The notes: generated by a model not told the origin, from the sequence alone. 64,000 nucleotides of DNA from Eriocheir sinensis (GCF_024679095.1 NC_066544.1:4548524-4612523); one strand, 5' to 3'. Positions 10,560 through 22,544 are shown, counted from the stretch's first letter. A program made the numbers and translations.

Positions 10560-10870
10560 ACATACCAGCCGCGGCGAACGTGCTGCATGAGCCGATAAAT
10601 AATGAAGGAGGGCACTCGAGGATGGCTGCGGCCTCTTCACTGTTATTCATTTATTTATATTTCGAGTCGGCCGCCACCACCAGGCTTATTTTCTTCATTA
10701 TCCAATTAAATCCTTTTCAGCGTCCAATTTAGTGCCGTCTTGAGCGCTCGGAGGCTCCCATTGGCTGCCCGGCCTGACCCTAATGGCCAATGGGCGATGC
10801 GAATTACGACTTGTTTATATTCCTGTTTTTATCCCCCAACAAGCTGAGTAGCCGGCGAGGAGAGCGCCCT
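10560..10870. promoter_or_regulatory. Candidate regulatory island with paired CCAAT boxes
   Basis: Unique, fairly GC-rich DNA bordered by repeats. ATTGG (10760-10764) and CCAAT (10787-10791) form an inverted pair about 23 bases apart. AT-rich homeodomain-like sequences lie around 10645-10662 and 10700-10712. No transcription start can be fixed. Regulatory function is inferred from motif content only. Confidence 0.25.
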
Positions 10871-11280
10871 TGCATGTCTGTGGCTTTATTACGCTCTCCT
10901 GTATTTATTTACCAATTTATTCATTTATTTATCTACATATTTACTCGTTATTTACCTCCTGTTTTTTCTCTCTCGCTCTTTCTCTCTCTCTGCTTTTGGC
11001 CGCTGCATCAGGAATGAGTTCGCAGAAAAAGGATGAACTAAATGAAAGACGAAAATTCTTGCCCTCTGGAATATACCTGCGTCGGGAGCCGAGCTGGTCT
11101 ATATATTTTGCTTTTTTCCCCATCCGCTGACTTAGATTCCTGATTAACATACTAAGTTTTCCAGCATTTTTACCCGCCCGCGGCAGCACTCCCGTTTATC
11201 TATCACTCAGCGACGAGAAAAAAGGAGAAAGAAAAAAAATAGATCATAGTTCCAGCAATCACTGAGTTCGGGTGCATTGG

Positions 11281-11345
11281 TCCTCCTCCTCTTCTCCCTC
11301 CTCCTCCTCCCCCTCCTCCTCCTCCTCTTCCTCCTCCTCCCGGCC
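11281..11345. repeat. (CTC)n pyrimidine triplets
   Basis: CTCCTC-type triplets with small interruptions. Confidence 0.85.
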
Positions 11346-11484
11346 CTCTGGTGTTTAGTTGCCGGGCCTCTAAACAAATGAATGAGCGGCGCCACGGACA
11401 CGGCCGCCGATTCCTATGCAAAGGTGGTTTATCCGCTTGTGATGCGCTCGATCGGGTTATTTATGTTTATTTTTTCATCCGCCA

Positions 11485-11755
11485 ACTCTCTCTCTGTCTC
11501 TCTGTCTTTCCGTGAGCCTCTGTTGCTGTCTGCCTTCCTGCCTGTCTTCCTCTCTCTCTTCTTCTGTCTGCCTCACTGTCTGCCTCTGTCTGCCTCTCTG
11601 TCTTCCTGTTTGTCTGCCTTTCTTTCTGTCTTCTCTCTGCCTTCCGTGTATCTCTTGCTGTCTGCCTTTCTGTCTGCCTTTTCTCTTTGCCTTCCGTGTG
11701 CCTTTGTTTGTCTGCCTCTCTGTCTGCCTTCCCTGATTTTTTTCCTGTTTTTGTT
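11485..11755. repeat. Degenerate TCTG/TCTGCC repeat
   Basis: Units such as CTGTCTGCCTTTCTGTCTGC recur irregularly for about 270 bases. Cys/Leu/Ser-rich frames here are artefacts. Confidence 0.8.
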
Positions 11756-11859
11756 TGATTTGTGAGTCTGTCGTCATCTGTCTTGCATTTCTCAACCCCA
11801 CTCGCTCTCTTTCGCTCTCTCTTTTTCTCTCCCTCTCGTCGATCGCCCCCCTCGCCCCC

Positions 11860-12030
11860 TAATTGAGGCAGGGACGCCGCCGCCGCTCACTCACCGCCGG
11901 TCCCGATCGCCGCCCCGGAGAGGAGGAGCCGCCTGTAAAATACGTATATGCAAATAGGGAGATTAAGCACTTATGTGTGAGTAGCCGACGATTACACCCA
12001 ACTGGAAATTATATAATCACGAGCCTGGAA
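11860..12030. promoter_or_regulatory. CpG-rich island with octamer-like site
   Basis: CpG-dense sequence (11870-11935) leads into unique DNA holding TATGCAAAT (11947-11955), an octamer-like POU site, and nearby AT-rich motifs. It lies between a TCTG repeat and a polypyrimidine tract. This is inference from motifs only. Confidence 0.22.
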
Positions 12031-12034
12031 CTAT

Positions 12035-12565
12035 CCCCTCCCCTCTTACCCTTATCCCGTTTTCTTTCTCACCTTCCCGCTCTCTATTCCTCTTTCATCC
12101 TTTTTCTCTTGTTCCTTGTCCTTACCGTTTCTTCGTTTTGGTCCCCTTCCTCGTCCTCCTCGTCCTCGTCCTCCTCATTCTTCTCCTCCTCCATGTTCTT
12201 CTTGTTCTCCTCCTCGTTCTCCTTCTTTCTCTGTTCCTTTCTTCCTTCTTATGCTCAACTCTATTTCTTTAACAGTTCTCTATTCCTGGTTCCCCCTTCC
12301 CATTCTTTCTTCCTCCTTATCCCTGTCTAAGTTCTTGCTGTCTTTTCTTTACCCTCATGATCCTTCACCTCCATGCCTCTTCCCTCCGTCTCTTCCCCTC
12401 TTCTTCCCTTCATCCAAATCTTTCTCCTCTAATCTAGGTTTTGCTTCTTCCATCTCCCAACCACACTAGCATCTTCAAGCAGATTTACCATTACTCCTCC
12501 TCCTCCTCCTCCTCCTCCTGCCCCACCTCTTCCTCTCCTCCTCCTCCTCCTCCTCCTCCTCCGGT
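12035..12565. repeat. Polypyrimidine tract with (CTC)n
   Basis: CTTCCTC-type DNA ending in clean CTC triplets at 12496-12561. No coding signal. Confidence 0.8.
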
Positions 12566-12701
12566 GACCTTGATGGCAGGGCACGGCGCAGGTAATGATA
12601 GGGACAGGTAGGTTTGAGGCGAAATACGGCAGTGCATCGCCAAATCACGTTGTTACCCCATGGGCGCCAAGTATTCCTGCACCCGCGAATGTTTGGGGTC
12701 G

Positions 12702-12704
<3 letters not shown>

Positions 12705-12765
<61 letters not shown>
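12705..12765 (+). repeat. (GA)n microsatellite, left half of inverted pair
   Basis: Pure GA dinucleotide, complementary to the CT array that starts 34 bases downstream. Confidence 0.95.
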
Positions 12766-12769
<4 letters not shown>

Positions 12770-12797
12770 AGATGATACGCAAGCTCCCATATTTAAC

Positions 12798-12913
<116 letters not shown>

Positions 12914-12989
12914 ACGGCGGTGTTTGTGTACAGTGAGGCTCCAGTAACCAAACGAAGGAGGTGACGGAGAGACGGGCGACGACAGCTGA

Positions 12990-13136
12990 AGGAGGAGGAG
13001 GAGGAGGAGGAGAAGGAGGAGGAGGAGGCAGCATGACTAGTGAAAGGTTGCAGTTAATGGTTAAGGAAATATTGATACGTTTGTGTTTGTAGTAGCGGTA
13101 GTGGTGGTAATAGTGATAGTGGTAGTAGCGCTTTTG

Positions 13137-13171
<35 letters not shown>

Positions 13172-13175
13172 TAGT
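12990..13175 (+). repeat. GGA then TAG/TGG degenerate triplets
   Basis: (GGA)n at 12990-13032, then a short unique gap, then TAG/TGG triplets at 13088-13175. Confidence 0.8.
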
Positions 13176-13259
13176 AACAGTCCATAGCAGCAATTTATCG
13201 TATTTTGTCCATGGCGGTGACGGGTCGTGATTGTGTTGTGTTGTCGGCCTGATATCGTA

Positions 13260-14070
13260 TTCATCCTGACCCCTCCATTATATTTTTTCTCATCATTTCA
13301 TATTTCCTCCATCATGTCATCCCTAATCTCCCTGCTCTCCTCCCTCCCTCCGTCCCTTCTTCCTTTCCTCTTTCCCTTCCACCCTCCACCTCCCCCCCTT
13401 CTCCCTCCCTACCCTCCAAGCGTTCATTTTTCTCCCTGTGATTTCAATGGGCGGACTTTGCTGCCTCTGTCGTCGTGGTTATTACCGGGGGCGTTCCTCC
13501 CCTCCCCTCGCTCCAAGCAGGGTCGTCGCGTCTATCAGTCTTTTATCTATTGGTTTGTCTGCTCGTGTGTCTGTCAGGTTCGTCATCGGTTCGTCTGTTG
13601 TATGTTGGTTATTCGTTTTGTCTGTGTTTCTTTCTATGGGGAGTGGCCTGTTTTTGGTTTGTCTGTTAGTGTGATTGCTCGTTTATTTACTTGTTTCCCT
13701 GTTCTCTTTCCTTGTCTGTATGTGTATTCGTGTCTGTCTGTGTAACCGCATGCTCGTCTTTCCTTAAGTCTGCTTGTGTGTGTCAATCTGTTTGTCTGTC
13801 TGTGTTTATTATTCGTTCTGTCTATCTGTTTTTTTTTCTTGGTCTGTTTTCTGTCTGTCCTTTTCTTTTTCTGTCTGTTTTCTTGTCTTGTTTGTTTGTC
13901 TGTATACATGCTCGTGTGTCTGTCTGTTTAACCATATGCTCGTCTTTCGTTTATTTCGATTTGTCTCGTTGTCTGCTTGTGTGTTAGTCAGCTCGTTGGT
14001 CTATCTCTCTATCGATCTGTCTGTCTGTCTGTCTGTCGATGTGTCTGTCTCTCCGTCTGCCTGCCTGCGC
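13260..14070. repeat. Pyrimidine tract and degenerate TCTG/TTTG repeat
   Basis: 13260-13435 is CCCTCC-rich. From 13540 degenerate tetranucleotide units (GTCTGTCTG, TTGTTTGTCTG) run to 14060, with clean TCTG units at 14015-14037. No gene is recognised. Confidence 0.75.
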
Positions 14071-14139
14071 CCCCGTCCGGAATGGAATAAATATAGCCGG
14101 GTTCCCCTGACTGATCAAAACATAACCTTGATTTAGTGG

Positions 14140-14690
14140 CAGGAGCGAACGGGAGGGGAGGGAGGCGGAGGCAGGGTGGAGGGTGGGGAAGGCAGGGCGG
14201 GAGGTGGAGGGTGAGGTGCAGGGTGGAGGCAGGGAGGTGAGATTGGGGGAGGATGGCTGAGTGGTTTGGGATGGATGGAGAGGGAAGGAGAGGGGAGGAG
14301 AGGGGATGAGAGGGGGCCGGTGATGCATAGGTAGAAGATGGAGATGGGTGATGGAGGGAGGGGGAGAGACGGAGAACGGGAAGGGGAGAGGGATGGAGAC
14401 AGAGAAAGGGGGCGGGGAGGCAGGATGCAGGAGTGGAAAGGTTGGTAAGAGTTGCAAGGAAAAATTATATTCAGAAAAAGGGAAAAAAAAAACTTGGGTA
14501 CAGAATATGCAGGCGCCACGCAGCCCTACATGGTCAGGGAGGATTCTACGTCTGCGAGGGAGGGGGAGGGAGGAGAGGGAGGAAGGAGACTACGAGGGAG
14601 AAGATGAGGCCCTCGTGAAAGACAAAGACGCTGAGGACAGTGGAAACTTTGTATCTAGTCGCCAAAACCCAACAACGTGAATCGATGTGT
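14140..14690 (+). repeat. G-rich polypurine tract
   Basis: GGAGGGAGGCGGAGG-type sequence with many G runs up to about 14440, then less regular purine-rich DNA. Gly/Arg/Glu-rich frames here are not protein-like. Confidence 0.7.
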
Positions 14691-14699
14691 GAATAAAAA

Positions 14700-15165
14700 A
14701 CAATAAAACAAATTAGTTGTATGTTCTGTTGAGGAGAAAAAAGCAAGTGCATGGCAAGAGAAGAAAATATAGGTCGTAGATGAAAGTGAAGAGAATAAGC
14801 AGAAACTAAAATATGCCCGTGTTTAAAGGTAATAAACAAAATAAATGAGTTATAAGTTTTATTAAAAAGGAAAGGCAAGTGGCCAGAGGAGATAACATAG
14901 GTCGCTGATGAAATATAGATAATAAGCAGAAATGAAAATACGTCCAAATAAATTAAGTGGATAAAAAAATAAGAAACAAAGAAATGAGTTGTATGTTTCG
15001 TTGATGAGGAAACGCAAAGAGATAGAAAAGAAAAGAAAAATACAGGCAAATACATAAATAAAACAATAAAAGAGCAAATGAGTTAAGTGCTCTGTTGACA
15101 AGAAAAGGCAGATGGCATAAAGAAAGATCCTAGATGAAAGTGAAGGGGATAAGCATAAAAAAGAA
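14700..15165 (+). repeat. Degenerate tandem repeat, about four units of 95-140 bp
   Basis: Landmarks AGTTGTATG/AGTTATAAG/AGTTAAGTG recur near 14716, 14849, 14988 and 15082. Each is followed by a purine-rich stretch containing GTCG-TGATGAAA or related sequence and GATAAGCA. Divergence between units indicates an old duplication. Confidence 0.7.
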
Positions 15166-15253
15166 GGGAGTCTGAACAAAAAAAAGAAGGGAAGAGCACA
15201 GACACGCCGAGACAAGGGCTTTTGCGCCGTTCGCGTGTTCTTCCTCTGTCATC

Positions 15254-15550
15254 TTAATGTGTCTGACAGTCCCCAAGGCGGCTGGCCACCGATTTAGTGT
15301 GTAACAGACAGCCCGTACGGTTCTTTTCTTCCTTTCTGGCCTCTTCCGCTTTACTGCAACGTTCTTCCATTTCAGTGACGATGCGTTGAAGAAATACTAC
15401 AATTTTAGTCCCTGGATCAACGCAATATCTACTTATACAAACTTCTGGCCTAGATTTAATATCAAACTGCAAACAGGTTATTCGTAATTCAAGCACTTTA
15501 ATGATTATCTTTCGCTCCACTGACCCATTCTTAAGGAAAAAAAAAAACAC
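15254..15550 (-). CDS. Unrecognised 98-codon open frame, doubtful gene
   Basis: An open frame reads on the minus strand from near 15550 to a stop at 15254. Unlike most frames here it is not built on a microsatellite. Its residues are varied, with a charged, helix-prone segment (EMEERCSKAEEARKEEKNR) in the C-terminal third and several cysteines. I recognise no domain or family. No promoter, poly(A) signal or clear splice site ties it to a transcript, and a pair of diverged 148-base-spaced direct repeats (near 15465 and 15613) overlaps its 5' end. It could be an exon remnant, transposon debris or a chance frame. Confidence 0.15.
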   Translation of the reverse strand: MFFFFLKNGSVERKIIIKVLELRITCLQFDIKSRPEVCISRYCVDPGTKIVVFLQRIVTEMEERCSKAEEARKEEKNRTGCLLHTKSVASRLGDCQTH

Positions 15551-15726
15551 AGATTTATGTCCATGATCAAATCAGCATATAGACACAATTCAATACTAAG
15601 CGATTCAGTACTTAACTGTGAACAGGTTCTTGGTAATTTGACCAGTTTTATTTAACAAAAGAATGGTCAGAATTGTTGTGTCATCTGCCACCGATTTTTT
15701 ACATTTTGAAGCCTTTTTTTGGCTTA

Positions 15727-15998
15727 GTTTACATATCCATCAATGCTGGTCTTAAACTGTGACTACGGTCCTTCTGTTTGTATATCTGCCTGGCAACAAG
15801 GAGATAGGTGTTTCCTGTGTCCTATTGTTTATCTATGTTTTTCACCTCCAATAAGAAAGTTTACATATCCCGCAATGCTTGTCTTTAAAACTGTGACTTC
15901 GGTCCTTCAATTTGTATATCTGCCTGGCTACAAAGAGATGGGTGTTTGCTGTTTCTAAATCTATCGTTTCTTTATGTTCTTCACCTCCAATTAGCAAG
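15727..15998 (+). repeat. 132-bp tandem duplication
   Basis: GTTTACATATCC starts copies at 15727 and 15859. Both copies also carry GCAATGCT/TCAATGCT, GTATATCTGCCTGGC and a TTCACCTCCAAT end. The copies differ by substitutions and small indels. Confidence 0.9.
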
Positions 15999-16089
15999 CT
16001 TCAATAGTCTCAAAATTCATATTGCAACACTCACCTATACAATCATCCAATCAAGGCAGATCAAAAGAAAGAGGCAAATAAGGTACAAA

Positions 16090-16850
16090 GAAATAAAACC
16101 TAGTGAATGAGGAGGAAAGATACAGTGAACTCAGATGAGAAGATAAAAAAGGAAGATCAAATTGAAGGTACAATGGTGAGGAAAAAGCAGATCGGTAAAA
16201 TGGGGAGACAACCAGACATTAGAGAAGAAAGGAGATCAATAGACAAAGAAGGTATAGAGTCACCCTCAGGATACTCAGGTAAGCAGGACATAGATAGATA
16301 CAGAGATATGGGAGGTACATGAAAGGAAAAGAAGAAGCAAGTAGGGAGAAAAGCAAAAGTGTGGAAAGTACGTAAGAATAAATAAGAGAACAGAAGCAAA
16401 GTGGAAACAATGCAGAGAAGGAAGGGATGACAAAAGAAGTAAACAAGATAAGAAAAAAAAAGGAAAGGGAAGGAAGGGTGGAAGTGCAGGAGTGATGGAC
16501 GGAAGGAAGGAGGAAGAGGAGGAGGAGGAAGAAGAAGAAACAGACGAAAAAGAAGAAAAAGAAGGCAAAAAAGGCAAACAGAAAATGGAAAGAATTAAAG
16601 AAGGAAAGGGAAGGGGAGGGTTTGACGGAAGGAAGGAGGGAGAGGAGGAAAAGGAGGAAGAAGAAGAAGAAGAAGAAGAAGAAAAAGAAAAAGAAAAAGA
16701 AAAAGAAGAAGAAGAAGAAAAAGTAGAAAAGAAGAAGAAAGAGAAGAAAAAAGAAGAAGAGGGAGGAAAGGGCACAAGGGAGAAAAGGGCAGTGTGGAGG
16801 AAGAGAAAAGGAAGATAAAAGGAAGAGGAGGGGAAGGCTACGGTGTCTAG
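16090..16850 (+). repeat. Polypurine tract with (GAA)n
   Basis: AAGGAAG-type DNA. (GAA)n lies at about 16655-16685 and 16705-16722. Lys/Glu-rich frames are artefacts. A short (ATC)n follows at 16868-16887. Confidence 0.8.
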
Positions 16851-16934
16851 AGGAAGGTTCAGGCGACCATCATCATCATCATCATCTTGTCATTTTTTAC
16901 TCTCTTCCCCAAATTGACAAACGACCTTGAGATT

Positions 16935-17560
16935 TGCATTGATCGCGCCTCTCATCTCCCTCCCTCCCTCCCTCCTTATCTCCCTTTAGTCTCCTCTTTT
17001 CCCTCCTCTCTCTCTTTTCTAAAACACGCCAGTTCCCTCCATCCCTCTCACCTTCTCTCTCCTTCTTCCTTTCCTTCCTTTCTCGCTTTTCTTCTTCATT
17101 TCTCCTCCTCCCTTCATTTCTCCCATTGTTTCCTTCTTTCCACCCTCCCTTTCTCCTTTCCTTCACGTTATTCCCTTCTTTATTTTCACCATTGCCTTCT
17201 TCTTTTCCTACATTCTATCTTATCCTATACCTTTCACCTCCTTCCTCCTTATCCCTCTTTCTCTTTTGTTCTCTATCGTTCTCTTTCTCTTCCACCTTTT
17301 CCAGCCTTACTTCACACTCTTTCATTCCCTTCCGTTCCACCTTCCACCTTTCCTTTTGCTTCCCTCCTTTCCATTCCCTCTTACCTCCCTTCCAGCCCCA
17401 TCTTCCCCTCCATTCCTCCCTCCCTCCCTCCTACTCCTGTCTCCTCGCTCTCCCCCCCCCCCCTCCGTCACGCCCCCTAACGATCATTACCCCCCAGAGG
17501 GACAATTTCATCCTTAAGTCAACCATGCGTAGAGGTCAAGTCCCCCTTTCATCTCCTTAG
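16935..17560 (+). repeat. Polypyrimidine tract
   Basis: CCTCCCTTTC-type DNA ending in a C run (17453-17463). It is the second block of an R/Y/R sandwich. Confidence 0.8.
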
Positions 17561-17562
17561 TG

Positions 17563-18300
17563 TGGGAAAGAAAGGAGGAATGGAATGAAAAGGAGGAGGA
17601 GCAGGTGGAGATGGAGGTTGTGAAGGTGGTGATGAAGGAGGAAGAGGAGGAGGAGGAGGAGGAGGTGGAGGAGGAAGGGGAACATGAAGACTACGACGAC
17701 AACGAAGAGGAAGAGGAGAAGGAGGACGAGTGAGGAAGAAAGAAAATAATGGAGAACAGAAGAAGAAGAGGGAAAAATGAAGTTAAGTGAAAATGAAAAT
17801 GAAAACAATACAGGGAAAAAAAGTAAAAGTTTTCAGAAATCCGTCACGAGATAAAGGATGTGAACAAATGCAAAAAGAAAAAAAAGGAAGCCTGAAGAAG
17901 AGACTGTTAAAAACGAACACAGAAGAATGTCAACGAAACAGACATTGAAAACATAAAGAAAACTGATAAGAAATGACAAAAAAACACAACATAATGATGA
18001 TGATAATGAAGATAATGTTGAAAAAGGACATAGAAAATAAGCAAACTGGAAACAAAGAAAAAAGAAGGCTGACAAAAACGTGAACAGGAAAAAGAAAAAA
18101 AAGGAAAGAAGGAAAAAGATGAGAAGCACATGAAGGGATAAAGGAAAAGAAGGAGGGAAGAAGGAAGGGAGAAGGAAAAAGAAGAAAAAGAAGCAAAGTA
18201 GAAACAAAGCAAGGAAGCAGGAAGAAAAGGAGGCTGACGAGGAGGAAAAAAAGGGGAAAAGAAAAGGAGAGAGAAAAGAAGGCAGTGAAGGGGGGGAGTG
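17563..18300 (+). repeat. Polypurine tract
   Basis: GGAGGA and AAGAAAAAGG-type DNA for over 700 bases. Polarity is reversed relative to the preceding block. Confidence 0.8.
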
Positions 18301-18450
18301 AGGGAGAGGCTTAGGGTCCCCGAGGATAGCGAGTGTCGAGTCTTATGAATATATTACCAGCAGGAAGTTTAGCGCCGCGCCGAAGGGAGATGAGAGGTTT
18401 CGGCGCCTTGGAAATTTCGGCCGAGCCACCTGGAAGATTTTTATCCCTTG
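18300..18450. other. GC-containing unique island
   Basis: Short non-repetitive island with CpG (GCGCCGCGCCG) between purine DNA and a C run at 18450-18460. No gene is recognised. Confidence 0.4.
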
Positions 18451-18632
18451 ACCCCCCCCCCCCTCCCTTTCCCTCTTCCTCACTCCCTCCTTCCCTCCCT
18501 CCGTCACCTTTCTTACAATGTTTCCGGTAAATTTAGTTTAGCTGATCTGGTTTAAGGGCAAGGAGGGGAGTAGGTTTATATATTTGCTGTGTTAGTGGGT
18601 TTTTATGTGTTTGTGTTTGTTATTTTTTTTTT

Positions 18633-18817
18633 AGTAATGATTGTTTTCTGTTTTTTGCAAGAATCTGTTTTGTGCTTTGTTTGTTTGTTTCGTTGTTTTC
18701 TCTTTTGTTACTACTTGTTTCTTTTTTTTAGTAATGATTGTTTTCTGTTTTTGCAAGAATCCGTTTTGTGCTTTGTTTGTTTGTTTCGTTGTTTTCTCTT
18801 TTGCTACTTCTTTGACG
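18633..18817 (+). repeat. 97-bp tandem dimer, nearly identical copies
   Basis: AGTAATGATTGTTTTCTG begins copies at 18633 and 18730. Both continue through GCAAGAATC(T/C)GTTTTGTGC to CGTTGTTTTCTCTTTTG. Only a few differences are visible, so the duplication is recent. Confidence 0.93.
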
Positions 18818-18899
18818 TTTTTGGCTTATTTATTTTTTCTTCCCTCTTCCGTAGTGCATCTTATTTTTTTTTCTTCCTTTCGTACAAACTGTTAAAATA

Positions 18900-19660
18900 C
18901 GTGATTCTCTTCTGTTTCCTTCTCTTTTGTAATTATTTTTTCATGTCGCCTTGCCTTTGCCAAACACACTAACCTACTTGCCTTTTCGTTTACTTTCTTC
19001 TTCCTTCTTTACTTACCGATTTCCTTCCTTTTCCTTTGCACTTACCTCTCCTTTTTTCCAATCTTGTTTTCAAATCCATATCCTTCCACACAACAAACTT
19101 ATCCACCTCTCCATTTAATCCTTCCTTCTTTTCTTCCATTGGTATCACAGTTTATATTTTATTTCTGTTTTGTTTTTCACTCAACTCTTTCATACGCAAA
19201 CTCTTCCCTGCCTTTCCTTTTACTTCCCTCTTCCCTTCATCCCTCTAACCCGGCTCACTCCTTCCCTACATTCATCTATCCAGCCAGTCAGCCCACCATC
19301 CAGCCATCCACCCTTTCTGCCCCTCTCCCTCTCCTCCCTCTCCTCCTTTCTTTCTCTCCCTGGAATCACAACAGGGAGGGAACAATGGCACCTCTCACCG
19401 TGTCTTTTGTCTTGGTCTAACGTTGCCATCCACGCCACCTTTATTAACACGAGACAGACTTATGCCGCACACTTCCCGTCCCTTCGCTTCCTTCTCTACC
19501 GCTGCCCGTTTCTTGGTTTTATGCATTTCTATCGCTGTTATTTTTTTCTCTCTTTCTCCCTTCTGCTGTTACTCTCTTCCCTCTGTCATCTCGGGGTTAA
19601 ATGCCTTACATGGTTTAGTTTGATTGGATATGCTTTCAGTATTGTTGCTGTTCGTGTTGG
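18900..19660. other. Pyrimidine-rich DNA, no gene seen
   Basis: T/C-rich degenerate sequence with a short unique part at 19365-19465. No supported feature. Confidence 0.55.
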
Positions 19661-19661
19661 T

Positions 19662-19931
<270 letters not shown>

Positions 19932-19962
19932 TGTTATTATTATTATTGGTAGAGGTATGAAG

Positions 19963-19988
19963 AGCAGCAGCAGCAGCAGCAGCAGCAG
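19963..19988 (+). repeat. (CAG)n microsatellite
   Basis: About eight CAG/AGC triplets. Confidence 0.9.
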
Positions 19989-20067
19989 TGGCAGGAGAAG
20001 AAGAAGAAACACGTACGCGCACGGACGTGTGCTGAGGAAGAGAAGTTATTTTCATAACATTATTCAA

Positions 20068-20230
20068 CCTCAACAGGAAGAGTATGACGAGCGTGGTCAC
20101 AAACACCGTCTTTATTAACTTGATACCAAACGTTTCGACATCAGGATGTCATCCTGATGTCGAAACGTTTGGTACCAAGTTAATAAAGATTGTGTTTGTG
20201 ACCACGCTCGTCATACTCTTCCTGTTGAGG
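20068..20230. repeat. 163-bp near-perfect palindrome (foldback)
   Basis: Arms 20068-20148 and 20150-20230 are reverse complements around a single central base at 20149. I count three mismatches, at about 20107-20108 and 20123. The arms begin CCTCAACAGGAAGAGTATGA and contain TTTATTAACTTG and ACGTTTCGACATCAGGATG. No target-site duplication is evident outside the arms. It may be a foldback/MITE-type element or an inverted dimer of a transposon tail. Confidence 0.95.
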
Positions 20231-20234
20231 CTCA

Positions 20235-20739
<505 letters not shown>

Positions 20740-20880
20740 AGCATTAGATCATCTCTGAATGGCCCGGCAGCGTCTTATTGCGTCATTAGAGTGGCGGGAG
20801 TGTCATTGTCGCGGAGGCCCGGATGATGGCTTTTTAAGGGGGACTATTCCAAGAGTCTGATTTATGGCGTTGAGTAGGAG
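20740..20880. other. Unique GC-containing island
   Basis: Non-repetitive, with Hox-like TGATTTATGGC near 20858-20868. Function is unknown. Confidence 0.3.
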
Positions 20881-21430
20881 AAGGAGGAAGAGGAGGAGGA
20901 GGAGGAGAAGGAGGAGGGGGAGAAGGAAAAGGAAGAAGATTGTGAAAGAATGGAAAGGAAGATGTTTGTAAAGGAGATATGGGGGGAAGACTAAAAGGGA
21001 ATGGGATGCGTTAGACAAGATGTGAGTGAGTAAGGGTATTAAAAGGAAGAGAAAGGGATGAGAAAGCAAGAAGGAACAATAGGAGTTGAAGGGAAGTTAA
21101 GAAGGAAGCAGAGGATATAGGAAAGACCGAGATGATTAAGATGTGTGAAGGAGAAAGATGGTTAAAGGGTGATGAGAAAAAGGGAAATAGGAGAATGAAA
21201 TAGATGGATGAGGAAGGTGAACAAGGTAAAGGGTGAAGTGAAGGAAATAAGAAGGTACCAAATAGACTCATTATCAGAGCAAGGCAGATCTTTGTGATGT
21301 GTGGAGGAGAAGGTGGTTAAGGGTTGCGAGAGGGAGGGAAATGGGGAAGAGAAAGAAATGGATGGATACGGAAAGGAAACAAGGAGATGAGAGAAAGGAC
21401 GACGCGGAGGCCAGGCTTAGGGCACGCCGC
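20880..21430 (+). repeat. Polypurine tract, partly repeated
   Basis: GGAGGAAGA-type DNA. Fragments such as TTAAG-TGTGAAGGAGAAAG-TGGTTAA and its variants recur near 21137 and 21295, suggesting a diverged tandem repeat. Confidence 0.65.
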
Positions 21431-21502
21431 CCCCTTTGTATTGTGTGAGTGTTTTTTTAGTGGGGGAATGGGACTGCGAGATAATGCGTTGTGATTATAT
21501 TA

Positions 21503-21503
<1 letters not shown>

Positions 21504-21588
<85 letters not shown>
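21504..21588 (+). repeat. (GT)n microsatellite
   Basis: Uninterrupted GT repeat, about 42 units. Confidence 0.97.
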
Positions 21589-21591
<3 letters not shown>

Positions 21592-21989
21592 ACTATTTTT
21601 CCTGAGTACAATGACTATTTTTTATCCTAATGCACGAGAAAATAAAAAAAATGCAAAAGAAGTACATACAATGAATCTTAGTAACAATAGTAAAACGACG
21701 AAGAAGAGAGGAAAAGAAGAACAAAGAAAACAAAGAAGGAAAGATGAACGAGACAAAGAATGAGGAGAGCAATATGAAAAGAAGAAGAGGCAGACGAAAA
21801 ATAAATAGGAACAAGAAGAACAAAAACAAGATTAATAAGAACTCAACTAGTCCGGCCAGGCAAGGGTGAGCAGGTATTCGTGTCCTTAATTACAGCGTGG
21901 CCCCTCACCTGTCTCCTTCATCATCGTTACCTGAAACAACACCGGAGATCTATCACAACCTCCTCTTCCGGTTGTCCTGTCTCGTCTTT

Positions 21990-22440
21990 TGCTCTCCAGC
22001 CAACCACCAATACCCACCACCACTACCACCAACACCAGTCACCACAAGCACCACTATTACTACCACAACCATCAGTAACCACCACCACTACCACCAACAC
22101 CAGTCACCACAAACAACACTATTACCATCACAGCTACCAGTAACCACCACCACTACCACCAACATTACCACCAATCACCACAACCACTACCGTCACGTCC
22201 ATTACCTCCACCATCATCACCACCACTATCACCATTCCCCAACACTAATACGACTACCACAACTTATGCCACCAAACACCATAAACACCATCACTAATCA
22301 CCACCACTATCATCACCACCACTACTACCACTCTCACCAACATCACCTATCGCCAATCTATCACCACTCACCGCCACCACCACAACCATCACCAACACCA
22401 TCACCACCCCCCTCTACCACCACCGCCACTATCATCACCA
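21990..22440 (+). repeat. Degenerate ACC/CAC triplet array
   Basis: CCACCA, CACTA and CATCACC triplets for about 450 bases, with CACCAACACCAGTCACCACA recurring at about 22028 and 22094. His/Thr/Pro-rich frames are artefacts. Confidence 0.85.
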
Positions 22441-22544
22441 TCTTTGTAACCACTAATACCACTTGTCCCCTCGTTTCTCTTCAAAGCCATTCCCTCAGTC
22501 TTTCTTTACTCCTCCTCCTCCTCCTCCTCCTCCTCCTCCCTGCC

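Noticed and set aside
20149..20172. CTGATG-TC-GAAACG resembling a hammerhead ribozyme core
   Set aside because: The stem II that must separate CUGAUGA from GAAA is missing and the sixth/seventh core bases differ. No paired stems I and III could be drawn beyond the palindrome itself.
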